From G963662675 sp963676845 (GTDB taxonomy: Bacteria; Bacteroidota; Bacteroidia; Bacteroidales; Prolixibacteraceae): a DNA stretch of 64,000 bases. Positions within the stretch are counted from its first letter, which is position 1. Each line of letters starts with the position of its first letter. The notes beneath the pieces were generated by a model, which saw nothing but the letters and a program-made list of their open reading frames with translations, ran no database searches and was not told where the DNA came from. The stretch covers positions 1 to 64,000 of the forward strand of contig CAXXKK010000030.1 in NCBI GenBank assembly GCA_963676845.2, in the 5' to 3' direction. A program made the translations under genes and the position numbers. Below are positions 27,943 through 36,601 of this stretch, in pieces.

Positions 27943-28692
27943 TTAAAAATCCATTTCGCAGAGTTCCCTTACCCGTTTCTTTGAACCATACAATTTAATA
28001 TCTTTTCTGTTTATTGTCAAGGTGCATGAGTTCTCACTTGTGTTTATGTATTTGAGTTTATTCAAATTAATGAGTAGCGACCTTCTAATTCTGAAAAAAT
28101 GTTGATTGCTTAGCATTTTTTCCAGTTGCCCGAGGTAGTTATTCGCAACTTCCATTCTTCCATCGTCAAGGTAAATGTTTGTATATGAGCCGTCAGCTTC
28201 ACAGTATAATATTTCCTTGGGAGATACAATTGTATGATTAAAAGTTGATGAAATCTTGATGCGTTTGTGTTCATCAACGTTATTTAGGATTTTATTTAGC
28301 TTTTTATCTAGGTTGGTTGATTTATTGAGTCTGTATTTGTCAATTATGCGATTAAGCTCTTCTTCTTTTATTGGTTTTAAGATGAAGTCATAAACGTTGT
28401 TCTTAATCGCTTTTATTGCGGCTTCTTTAAGCCCACTTACAATCACGATAATGCTGTTTAATTCTCTTTTTTTGAAAAGTTCAACGAGTTTCATCCCATT
28501 CCTCTCAGGCATTACAATATCCAGAAAGATAATATCAGGCATAAAATCGAAATATTTGAAAAGTGCGTCTTCGGCAGAAACAGCTTCCTCTATTTCTGAT
28601 ATGCCAGGATTTTTCATTAAATAAAAATGGAGAAGTTCCCTTGCTTCCACTTCATCATCAACAATAAGCGCCCTTAATTTGCTCTTTTTCAT
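27943..28692 (-). CDS. LytTR-type response regulator, upstream copy
   Basis: This is a 249-residue regulator with the same design: receiver (ALIVDDEVEARE, phosphoacceptor in IIFLDIVMPERNG, Lys in ILKPIKEEE) and LytTR domain (YCEADGSYTNIYLDDG, FFRIRRSLLINLNKLKYI). It is the first gene of a two-gene minus-strand operon. LytTR proteins bind direct repeats upstream of their targets; no such repeat was identified here. The partner kinase must be encoded elsewhere. Confidence 0.9.
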   Translation of the reverse strand: MKKSKLRALIVDDEVEARELLHFYLMKNPGISEIEEAVSAEDALFKYFDFMPDIIFLDIVMPERNGMKLVELFKKRELNSIIVIVSGLKEAAIKAIKNNVYDFILKPIKEEELNRIIDKYRLNKSTNLDKKLNKILNNVDEHKRIKISSTFNHTIVSPKEILYCEADGSYTNIYLDDGRMEVANNYLGQLEKMLSNQHFFRIRRSLLINLNKLKYINTSENSCTLTINRKDIKLYGSKKRVRELCEMDF

Positions 28693-28850
28693 TGCCTATT
28701 AGCTTCTCGGTAAAATTATTAAAATTATCATAATCTCAAAGTTTGAAGTAATCAAATTATGATTAAAGTCATGTTTGTTTAATGTTTATTTAAAATTTAT
28801 AAACAATTATAAATCATTTTTTGAAAAACAGCTTTATTCGATTTAAAATT

Positions 28851-28858
28851 TATATTTG
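28851..28858 (+). promoter_or_regulatory. -7 element upstream of the AI-2E-type permease
   Basis: TATATTTG at 28851-28858. Lying inside the longer frame that opens at 28821, it supports the ATG at 28878. The nearest TTTG is 27 bases away, so the -33 half is doubtful. Confidence 0.45.
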
Positions 28859-28877
28859 TAGAAATAAGCTCAAAAAA

Positions 28878-29990
28878 ATGGTCAAAGTACAAGGGAAAAC
28901 CCGAAATATACTTTTAGCAGTGGGGGCAGTATTGTTACTGTTCTTACTGTGGTATTTTAGTTCAATTGTAACTTATATTCTTATTTCAGCAGTTTTATCT
29001 TTGATGGGTAGACCATTGGTTCGTATGCTGGCACAGATTAGAATCAAGAAATTTTTGGTATCACAAAGTTTGGCTGCTTTAATTACACTAATTGTGATAT
29101 GGATTGTAATAATTGGTTCTTTTTCATTCTTAATCCCATTACTTGTCAATGAATTTGAGCAATTATCAACGATAAATCTCGAAGCAATAATTGATGAGAT
29201 ACAGGGGCCTGTAGAGCAGTTCTTACGAGTTATTGGGAGTGAATCATCATTAGAGAATAATCAAACATTTCTGGATGTAATTAAGGTGCAATTAGGAGAT
29301 AAAGTTGGTTTTGATCAGCTAACCAGTGTGTTTGGATTTTTGGTTGGTGCTTTGGGAGAATTTATCATTGCCTTCTTTTCTGTATCGTTTGTTACTTTTT
29401 TCTTTTTAAAAGATGAAAGTTTGTTCAAAGACGGAATCATGCTATTTATACCTACGGAATTCGAAGAGAAGTTTAGAAAGATCATGAAGTCAATAAACTT
29501 TTTGCTTAAAAGATATCTGATTGGCTTGATGGCTGAATTGTTTATGGTTGGATTATTGGTAACCATAGGCCTTTTAATTATAGGTATTGCTTTTGAACAT
29601 GCTGTAGTTATTGGTTTGTTTTGTGGCTTATTTAATATTATTCCGTATTTGGGACCATGGATGGGAGCTTTTGTTGGTTTGCTTATCGCAATCGCCATAA
29701 ATATTCATAATGATTTTATGAGTCATACCTTGCCTATTCTTGGTTTTATGCTCATCGTTTTCGCTACTGTTCAAATCATCGATAATACACTCTTTCAACC
29801 TATGATTTATTCAAGTAGTGTGAAGGCTCATCCTATGGAAATTTTTATAGTGATTATGGCGGCAGGTAGTATTGGTGGAATACTCGGAATGATTCTTGCC
29901 ATTCCTGCGTATACAATACTTCGTGTCTTTGCAAAAGAGTTTTTGGATAATTTTAAGATTGTGAAAAAAATTACTCAAAACCTGGAATAA
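28878..29990 (+). CDS. AI-2E family transporter (PerM-like permease)
   Basis: This is an inner-membrane protein of about 370 residues with seven to eight helices. The family signature region GLFCGLFNIIPYLGPWMGAF is clear, as is the paired N-terminal helix block (ILLAVGAVLLLFLLWYF). The family is named for proposed autoinducer-2 export, but other members act as Na+/H+ antiporters, so the substrate is open. The ATG at 28878 is chosen because a promoter element precedes it and the upstream residues lack similarity. It ends 8 bases from the convergent gene. Confidence 0.85.
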   Translation: MVKVQGKTRNILLAVGAVLLLFLLWYFSSIVTYILISAVLSLMGRPLVRMLAQIRIKKFLVSQSLAALITLIVIWIVIIGSFSFLIPLLVNEFEQLSTINLEAIIDEIQGPVEQFLRVIGSESSLENNQTFLDVIKVQLGDKVGFDQLTSVFGFLVGALGEFIIAFFSVSFVTFFFLKDESLFKDGIMLFIPTEFEEKFRKIMKSINFLLKRYLIGLMAELFMVGLLVTIGLLIIGIAFEHAVVIGLFCGLFNIIPYLGPWMGAFVGLLIAIAINIHNDFMSHTLPILGFMLIVFATVQIIDNTLFQPMIYSSSVKAHPMEIFIVIMAAGSIGGILGMILAIPAYTILRVFAKEFLDNFKIVKKITQNLE

Positions 29991-29998
29991 CAAGTCAG

Positions 29999-30376
29999 TT
30001 ATTGGTCTTTTTGTTGCGCTTGTAATTTCATCTGTTTGTGCTTTTTCTTGTTGGAATCCAGTTTTATTATTACGGTTTCATCTGTATCACTACGAATTTC
30101 ATCAATGCTGATTGTTTTAGGGTGATATCCATCTAATGTAATATAGAGCTCCGTGCTGCCATTTGGCAAGTTCCAAAGATAAAGTTCACCGTTATGGTTT
30201 GTCAAAGTACCAATGGAATTAGTCTCAGATAGTATGCTAACATTTACCTCTGATAGTGGTTTTAAAGTATCACTGTCAATTATTTTTCCTCGAATAGTTA
30301 ATGAAGGAATATTTCCTCCAATGGATAAAATTGCAGGGAATATTAGTAAGTATAAGAATATAATTTTTGTTTTCAT
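29999..30376 (-). CDS. Secreted protein with a carboxypeptidase-regulatory-like domain
   Basis: This is a 125-residue exported protein: a signal peptide (about residues 1-20, IIFLYLLIFPAILSIGG) and a beta-sandwich of the CarboxypepD_reg-like type (LTIRGKIIDSDTLKPLSEVNVSI, TLTNHNGELYLWNLPNG). In Bacteroidetes this domain usually caps TonB receptors; here it stands alone with a basic glutamine-rich tail. Role unknown. Confidence 0.75.
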   Translation of the reverse strand: MKTKIIFLYLLIFPAILSIGGNIPSLTIRGKIIDSDTLKPLSEVNVSILSETNSIGTLTNHNGELYLWNLPNGSTELYITLDGYHPKTISIDEIRSDTDETVIIKLDSNKKKHKQMKLQAQQKDQ

Positions 30377-30811
30377 GGCTTCTGTTGTTTTCTTATACTT
30401 TATAACTGTTTGTGATGCTAAATGGTTCTCTTTTTCATGTTAAATAATTATTAGGTAAAAAGAAACTTGCTGTTATTGTTTTTTGAATGATGAAGAATGG
30501 GACTTTGATGAGGGTGAATACAGAATAGCTTGGATATTTTACTGGGGAGATAGGGGAGATGAATTGATTGCTACATAAATTGTTTTGATGTAAATTAATG
30601 ATTCCATATTTTTAGGAAGAGAAGAAGCGGTGAGTGTTGAATTTCTAAGTAAAAAAATCGAAAAATATTTTCTTTTTGTTTTGGTCTATAAGAGATTTCA
30701 ATTCAGTAAGTTAAACAATTTGGATTAAAAGATGAAAAAGTCCCTATATTCAAGAGGTTCAACATTTCCAAACGATTGTTGTTTGGATTTTTGATAAAAT
30801 GAATTAAGCGT
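30377..30811. other. Intergenic region upstream of the cytochrome bd operon
   Basis: This 435-base AT-rich gap lies between divergent genes and must hold promoters for both, but I found no TTTG/TAnnTTTG pair with normal spacing. A short inverted repeat, CCAAACGATTGTTGTTTGG, lies at 30767-30785, 26 bases before the DUF4492 start, and could be an operator or part of the leader. Confidence 0.4.
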
Positions 30812-31033
30812 ATGAGACAAAATGTATTTTCTCGAATTTGGCGTTTTTATTTCGAAGGTTTTCGGGGGATGAATAAATGGGGACGTCAAGTATGGATAAT
30901 CATCATAGTAAAACTTTTTATCATGTTTTTTGTGTTGAAATTGTTTTTCTTTCCTAATTATCTAAATTCCAATTTTGAGACAGATGATCAAAGAAGTGAG
31001 CACGTTCTGGAGAACTTAACAAACATAAAATAG
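30812..31033 (+). CDS. DUF4492 small membrane protein of the cytochrome bd operon
   Basis: This 73-residue protein has one helix (about residues 27-46) and the conserved N-terminal block IWRFYFEGFRGMNKWGRQVW, which matches DUF4492. That family is repeatedly found just upstream of cydA in Bacteroidetes and Epsilonproteobacteria. It sits 6 bases before cydA, so it is likely an assembly factor or small subunit of the oxidase; that role is inferred from context. Confidence 0.82.
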   Translation: MRQNVFSRIWRFYFEGFRGMNKWGRQVWIIIIVKLFIMFFVLKLFFFPNYLNSNFETDDQRSEHVLENLTNIK

Positions 31034-31039
31034 AATCAA

Positions 31040-32602
31040 ATGCTTGAAGCAATCGACTTTTCACTAGTTAACTGGTCCCGGGCTCAATTTGCCCTGACAG
31101 CGATGTATCACTGGCTATTTGTTCCTTTAACACTGGGTATTACCATAATAATTGCTATTATGGAAACACTTTATGTGAGAACAGGTGATGTTCAGTGGAA
31201 GAAAATTACCAAGTTTTGGATGACCTTGTTTGGAATTAATTTTGCCATTGGGGTGGCAACGGGAATTATTCTCGAATTTGAGTTTGGAACAAACTGGTCA
31301 AATTATTCCTGGTTCGTAGGAGATATTTTTGGCGCCCCTCTTGCTATTGAAGGAATCTTTGCCTTTTTCATGGAGTCTACTTTTATTGCCATCATGTTTT
31401 TTGGATGGAATAAGGTGAGTAAAAAAGTTCACCTGGCATCAACCTGGTTAACGGCAATTGGTGCAAACTTATCCGCTCTGTGGATACTCGTGGCCAATGG
31501 GTGGATGCAAAGTCCGGTAGGAATGCAGTTTAACCCCGAAACAGCCCGGAATGAAATGATTAGTTTCTGGGATGTGTTATTTTCTCCTATGGCAGTACAG
31601 AAATTCCTTCACACAACTTCGTCTGGATTTGTTTTGGCAGCCATTTTTGTAATTGGAGTTTCTGCCTGGTTTCTTTTAAAGAAAAGGGAAGTTGATTTTG
31701 CCAGAAAAAGTGTGCTTGTTGCTGCAATATTTGGATTGTTGTCTTCAGTCTATTTAATTAGCACAGGAGATAGTTCCGCTCGGGTTGTTGCCGAAGCTCA
31801 ACCTATGAAACTTGCTGCAATGGAAGGTCTGTATGATGGTAAGGAAGGAGCAGGTTTAGTTGCGGTAGGAGCTTTGTCTTCCAATCCTGAAGATGAAGAT
31901 AATTTTATTGTAAAGGTTGAAATTCCTAATATCCTTTCTTATATGGCAACTGGTGACTGGAATGGATTTGTGCCGGGTATTAATGATTTAATTGAAGGAA
32001 ATGAAGAGCAGGGAATTTTGTCTGCTGAAGAAAAAATAGAACGGGGAAGCGTAGCTATTCAGAAACTTAAAGATTTTAAGGATGCTAAGAGCGCAGGAAA
32101 TGAGACATTGGCTGAATCATTGAAAGCTGATTTTATGGATGAAAGTTTTCAGGAAAATTATTTCCAATATTTTGGATATGGATATATCACTGATCCCATG
32201 TTATTGATACCGAGTATTCCGCTAACCTTCTATAGTTTTCACATCATGGTTGGTCTGGGATTTTATTTTGTCCTGTTCTTTATATTGTCTCTTTTCTTTG
32301 TTTGGAAAGGTTCCATCCAAAATAAAAAAGGTTTTCTCTGGCTGGCAGTCTGGACAATCCCGTTGGCTTATATCGCTTCTCAGGCAGGCTGGATAGTTGC
32401 AGAGGTTGGTCGCCAACCTTGGGTAATACAGGATTTAATGCCTACATATTCAGCAGTAACCCAAATTAGTACAAGTGCGGTGCAAGTTACTTTCTGGCTT
32501 TTTGCACTCGTTTTCACAGTCTTATTGATTGCTGAAATAAAAATCATGCTGCGACAAATTAAAATTGGACCTAAAATTAATGAAGAAGGAGGGCACAAGT
32601 AA
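31040..32602 (+). CDS. cydA: Cytochrome bd ubiquinol oxidase subunit I
   Basis: This is the heme-bearing subunit of the high-affinity terminal oxidase that reduces oxygen to water at low oxygen. Heme-ligand histidine near the N terminus is in MYHWLFVPLTLG, the Glu motif in LEFEFGTNW, and the quinol-loop and C-terminal block in GRQPWVIQDLMPT. At 520 residues it is slightly longer than E. coli CydA because of a segment between about residues 250 and 350. Its stop overlaps the start of cydB by one base. Confidence 0.96.
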   Translation: MLEAIDFSLVNWSRAQFALTAMYHWLFVPLTLGITIIIAIMETLYVRTGDVQWKKITKFWMTLFGINFAIGVATGIILEFEFGTNWSNYSWFVGDIFGAPLAIEGIFAFFMESTFIAIMFFGWNKVSKKVHLASTWLTAIGANLSALWILVANGWMQSPVGMQFNPETARNEMISFWDVLFSPMAVQKFLHTTSSGFVLAAIFVIGVSAWFLLKKREVDFARKSVLVAAIFGLLSSVYLISTGDSSARVVAEAQPMKLAAMEGLYDGKEGAGLVAVGALSSNPEDEDNFIVKVEIPNILSYMATGDWNGFVPGINDLIEGNEEQGILSAEEKIERGSVAIQKLKDFKDAKSAGNETLAESLKADFMDESFQENYFQYFGYGYITDPMLLIPSIPLTFYSFHIMVGLGFYFVLFFILSLFFVWKGSIQNKKGFLWLAVWTIPLAYIASQAGWIVAEVGRQPWVIQDLMPTYSAVTQISTSAVQVTFWLFALVFTVLLIAEIKIMLRQIKIGPKINEEGGHK

Positions 32603-33732
32603 TGTTTGAAAGTTTATCATATCTCGCGCTACAACAATATTGGTGGGTAATTGTGTCCCTGCTGGGAGCATTGTTTGTTTTCCTGACCTTTGTTCAGGGA
32701 GGACAAACCTTGATTTATACCATCGGAAAAAATGAAACAGAACGGTCTTTATTAGTAAATACTTTAGGTAGAAAATGGGAATTCACCTTTACCACCTTAG
32801 TAACTTTTGGCGGAGCATTTTTTGCATCATTCCCCTTGTTTTATGCAACTTCATTTGGGGGTGCATACTGGGTTTGGATGGCGATTCTTATTTTCTTTGT
32901 TATTCAGGCTGTTTCGTATGAGTATCGTAAAAAACCCAATAACCTACTTGGTTCCAAAACCTATGAAATCTTCTTGATTTTGAACGGTGCATTTGGTACT
33001 ATTCTGGTCGGAACGGCAGTGGGAACTTTTTTCAATGGAGCTATGTTTAGCCTTAATGAAATGAACAATGTGCTTTGGCAAACTCCATTTCGCGGTTTAG
33101 AAGCAGTTTTGACTTTTCACAATGTAGCATTAGGACTTGCAGTATTTTTCTTAGCCCGGATTTTAGGTGCCTTGTACTTCATGAATTCAGTTGACGATGA
33201 AAATATTCTGGCTCGTTCAAAAAAACAAGTGCTTTACAATGCCATACCATTTTTAGTATTTTTCCTTTACTTCTTAATTGCTTTAATCCTGAAAGATGGA
33301 TATGCTTATGATTCTGCAACAGGAATCGTTTCTATGGAAGAATATAAGTACCTAAATAATCTTCTGCAGATGCCTCTTGTATTAATCGCTTTATTAATAG
33401 GTGTTGTTGCTGTATTATGGGGAATTGGCATCTCTATTTTTAAATCATCATCCCAGGGAGTATGGTTTGCCGGAGGTGGTACTGTATTAGTGGTTTGGAT
33501 GTTATTTTTGATAGCCGGATTTAATGGTACTGCATTTTATCCTTCAAGCTACGATATACAATCATCATTAACTATTGAAAATGCTTCATCCAGTCATTTT
33601 ACATTAACAGCGATGAGCTATGTTTCTTTGTTTGTGCCATTTGTAATTGCCTATATCTGGTGGTTCTGGAGAGCAATGAACAACAAGAAAATTGACGAAA
33701 AAGAATTAAGTGAAGAGTCTCATACTTATTAA
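32602..33732 (+). CDS. cydB: Cytochrome bd ubiquinol oxidase subunit II
   Basis: This is the second subunit, 376 residues with eight to nine helices, starting at the last base of cydA. Family features include LQQYWWVIVSLLGALFVFLTFVQGGQTL near the N terminus (quoted in part: WWVIVSLLGALFVFLTF) and HFTLTAMSYVSLFVPFVIAY near the end. It holds the complex together and has no hemes in most species. The operon is DUF4492-cydA-cydB-small protein. Confidence 0.95.
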   Translation: MFESLSYLALQQYWWVIVSLLGALFVFLTFVQGGQTLIYTIGKNETERSLLVNTLGRKWEFTFTTLVTFGGAFFASFPLFYATSFGGAYWVWMAILIFFVIQAVSYEYRKKPNNLLGSKTYEIFLILNGAFGTILVGTAVGTFFNGAMFSLNEMNNVLWQTPFRGLEAVLTFHNVALGLAVFFLARILGALYFMNSVDDENILARSKKQVLYNAIPFLVFFLYFLIALILKDGYAYDSATGIVSMEEYKYLNNLLQMPLVLIALLIGVVAVLWGIGISIFKSSSQGVWFAGGGTVLVVWMLFLIAGFNGTAFYPSSYDIQSSLTIENASSSHFTLTAMSYVSLFVPFVIAYIWWFWRAMNNKKIDEKELSEESHTY

Positions 33733-33750
33733 TCTAAAAAAAATCAGACT

Positions 33751-33873
33751 ATGTATTGGAGTTCAATAATATCATTTTTAACATGGCCGGTATTGATTGT
33801 AGTATCATATTATGTGGTGAAGATAGTCGTGAAGAAATATGAAACTAAAATAAAAGAAGAAGTCAACGAATAA
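33751..33873 (+). CDS. 40-residue CydX-like small protein
   Basis: This short gene has ATG at 33751 and stop at 33871-33873. It reads MYWSSIISFLTWPVLIVVSY and onward: one membrane helix and a charged C-terminal tail rich in Lys and Glu. It begins 18 bases after cydB and is followed by the operon terminator, the position of CydX/CydH-type subunits of bd oxidases. Sequence likeness to E. coli CydX is limited to design, so the assignment is by context. Confidence 0.7.
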   Translation: MYWSSIISFLTWPVLIVVSYYVVKIVVKKYETKIKEEVNE

Positions 33874-33898
33874 TAATTTTTAGCTTGATCTTTGTATG

Positions 33899-33935
33899 AA
33901 AGGATGGTATTCGAAAAGAATAGCATCCTTTTTTC
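33899..33935 (+). terminator. Rho-independent terminator of the cytochrome bd operon
   Basis: AAGGATGGTATTC pairs with GAATAGCATCCTT with one mismatch around a GAAAA-type loop, followed by six T. Confidence 0.85.
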
Positions 33936-33965
33936 TTTTGATGGATGAATGCAGGGACGGAATTA

Positions 33966-36434
33966 CTATTTATTCTTCGATTCCAAATATTTCATTGCAA
34001 AACGAATGTCTGAAAAACTATACTCATTGCCAAGGGCAGACTTTGTATTGTTCATAGACTCTGGCTTATTCTGTTTGATGTAATTTACAAGTACGTCCAA
34101 TTTTTTAGGTTCAACAAGTTTTTCGATGGATAAATCCCCTGATCCTACAAAATGTGCGAGGTGACCTTCTATTGTTGTGATTGCCATTTCTCGTTTCTTT
34201 GCAATTTTTTGAATAGTCTTTCCTGTTTTGAATAAAGCCAGACTCATATGTTTGGAATCTAAAGAGGCCATGATGGGTTCTTTATCTGCTTCCAGTGGAA
34301 GTTCCATCCCTTTTTCTTTTCTGTAAGCGATGGTGAATTCCAGTATTTCTTTCCCGAATTGTTGTAGTTTTTTACCTCCCATACCTTTAATTGCTTTTAA
34401 CTCGGCAACTGTTGCTGGCAGATTTTCTACAATTTCAGACAAAGTTTTTTGACTAATAATTCGGGCAATAGGAAGATTCAATGCAATTGCTTTTGACGAC
34501 CGCCATTCAAACATTTTTTTGAATAAGTCTGGGTATTTTGAATTTGATGCTCCGCTTGTTACTGTAGCTGCGTTTTTCCCTTTCAAGTCGATGGCAGCCC
34601 GGGCACGCACTTTTAAATAATTTTCCAATTCAAATCCATTAAGGCAATTTCTTAGAATAGTATCTTTCATTTTTACTTCATGATTTAGTTTGGAAAAGGC
34701 TTCTTGAAAACTTTTTCTGATGGAGCTGTTGTCCGTTGAAAAATTTGTGTTTACAAGGGGATCAATAAGAATTGTTTTTAGCTTGTCAGAGAAATAGTTT
34801 GCTGCTTTTTTTATACGTTCCTGTAGTTTGTCATTCTTCTCCAAATTATCGCTCAACTGAATAAGTTGATTTATTTGTCCCTGAAATTTATAAGCCACGT
34901 TAATCATTTCTGATTTTAGAGGTGCTTGCATTTGTTGTAATTGAGGTTTTAGGTTTCCTAACAGTAACGCGCCATGCTCATCACATAGTTTTAGCAGGTA
35001 GTTAATTTGCCACGATACAGGATTAAAATCAAATAAATCATTTAAAAGTTGTTGTTGGTAAGCTTTTTTCGATTGTTGCAATTCCTTTTCACCTGGCTGG
35101 TTTTCCTGAACCTCAGACGTAAATGAATTTACTGTACCATCATTTTTTATACTTTGATTTTCAATTGGAGTACTAAGTACCAGGCCTTCGAGTGATTTGC
35201 ATCGGCTTAATGCTACATAAACCTGTCCGTGAGCGAACGATTGCCGGGCGTTAATGATTGCTTTTTCAAAAGTTAACCCCTGGCTTTTATGGATTGTAAT
35301 TGCCCAGGCTAGTTTTAACGGGAATTGCTCGAAAGTTCCGATCACTTCTTCTTCAATCTCCTGAGATGATTTATTAAGCGCATATTTTGCATTTTGCCAT
35401 TCTGTGCGTTCTACAACAATAGAGTATGAGTCATCCTTGCATTTTACTTCGATATTATCCTCGTCGATAGAAATTACTTTGCCGATCTTTCCATTATAGT
35501 ATCGTTTTTCTGGTGAGCTGTCATTTTTCACAAACATTACCTGTGCACCAACTTTTAGGCAAAGCTCCAATTCGGTAGGGTACATGTATTCGGGAAAATC
35601 ACCATGTACATTGGCTTCGTAAAAAGAAGATTGGGTCTTCAGTTCATTTAGTTTGGAATGATTTATTTCCTGGGCTTGTGCATTGTGCGTTGTCAGGGTA
35701 ATATAACCGTCTTCATCTGGTGGATTAAAGTTAGGAATATAACGTTTGTTGAGTTTTTCCAATGATTGACAATCCAGTTTATTTTCCCGAATTTGGTTTA
35801 GTATACCAATAAAGTTTTCATCTTGTTGTCTGAAAATTTGCTTTAATTCGATGCCTGTAAATCCAGATTGTTTTAATGCTCTGCTACTAAAAAAATAGCA
35901 GTTGTTGTAATATGGCTTTAGTAATTCCCATTCGTCATTTTTAACGATAGGGGCAAGTTGTTGCAAGTCTCCAATCATTAAAAGCTGAACACCACCAAAA
36001 GGCTTTCTGCGGTCGCGAAAACGTCGAAGTACTTCATCAATAGCATCGAGTAAATCTGCACGAACCATACTTATTTCATCTATTACCAATAAATCGAGAC
36101 TTCGAATAATATTTATCTTTTCCTTACTGAATCGCTTTATGGAAGTCGGCGCATTTAAGCCAGATGCATTACTGATTGTGAGAGATGGATTTTGTTGAGG
36201 AACCTGTGGCCCAAATGAAATCTGAAAGAAAGAGTGAATGGTTACTCCTCCTGCATTAATTGCTGCTACACCGGTGGGAGCAACAACTACCATTCGTTTA
36301 TTTGATGTTTGTTTCAGGTTGTGGAGGAATGTCGTTTTTCCAGTGCCAGCTTTCCCGGTCAGAAATATATTATTGTTTGTAAATTGAACAAAATCGAACG
36401 CAAGTTGTAATTGAGAGTTACTGGAGTATTTCAT
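33966..36434 (-). CDS. PIF1-like DNA helicase with HRDC and C-terminal HTH
   Basis: This is an 822-residue 5'-3' SF1B helicase of the type common in Bacteroidetes. Motifs: Walker A GKAGTGKTTFL (about 27-37), APTGVAAINAGG, Walker B VIDEISMV, and motif V/VI with IHKSQGLTFEKAIIN and VALSRC. Residues about 620-720 form an HRDC-like domain (LPIARIISQKTLSEIVENLP, IKGMGGKKLQQFG). Near the C terminus an HTH-like segment (TGKTIQKIAKKREMAITTIE) follows. It probably unwinds G-quadruplexes or stalled forks. It is monocistronic. Confidence 0.88.
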   Translation of the reverse strand: MKYSSNSQLQLAFDFVQFTNNNIFLTGKAGTGKTTFLHNLKQTSNKRMVVVAPTGVAAINAGGVTIHSFFQISFGPQVPQQNPSLTISNASGLNAPTSIKRFSKEKINIIRSLDLLVIDEISMVRADLLDAIDEVLRRFRDRRKPFGGVQLLMIGDLQQLAPIVKNDEWELLKPYYNNCYFFSSRALKQSGFTGIELKQIFRQQDENFIGILNQIRENKLDCQSLEKLNKRYIPNFNPPDEDGYITLTTHNAQAQEINHSKLNELKTQSSFYEANVHGDFPEYMYPTELELCLKVGAQVMFVKNDSSPEKRYYNGKIGKVISIDEDNIEVKCKDDSYSIVVERTEWQNAKYALNKSSQEIEEEVIGTFEQFPLKLAWAITIHKSQGLTFEKAIINARQSFAHGQVYVALSRCKSLEGLVLSTPIENQSIKNDGTVNSFTSEVQENQPGEKELQQSKKAYQQQLLNDLFDFNPVSWQINYLLKLCDEHGALLLGNLKPQLQQMQAPLKSEMINVAYKFQGQINQLIQLSDNLEKNDKLQERIKKAANYFSDKLKTILIDPLVNTNFSTDNSSIRKSFQEAFSKLNHEVKMKDTILRNCLNGFELENYLKVRARAAIDLKGKNAATVTSGASNSKYPDLFKKMFEWRSSKAIALNLPIARIISQKTLSEIVENLPATVAELKAIKGMGGKKLQQFGKEILEFTIAYRKEKGMELPLEADKEPIMASLDSKHMSLALFKTGKTIQKIAKKREMAITTIEGHLAHFVGSGDLSIEKLVEPKKLDVLVNYIKQNKPESMNNTKSALGNEYSFSDIRFAMKYLESKNK

Positions 36435-36601
36435 GAGTTGCCAGGTAAAAATAATTATTTATATCAAAAATAAATATTTTGTTCAAAACAATCAAGGACT
36501 ATTCATGTCATTTCAAATGACTTTACATTTCAATTTATCCTCTTTCATTTTAGAAGTGGAAAAATAAGAAAGATATTTGTTTTGAAAGGGTAGTTTTCTT
36601 T

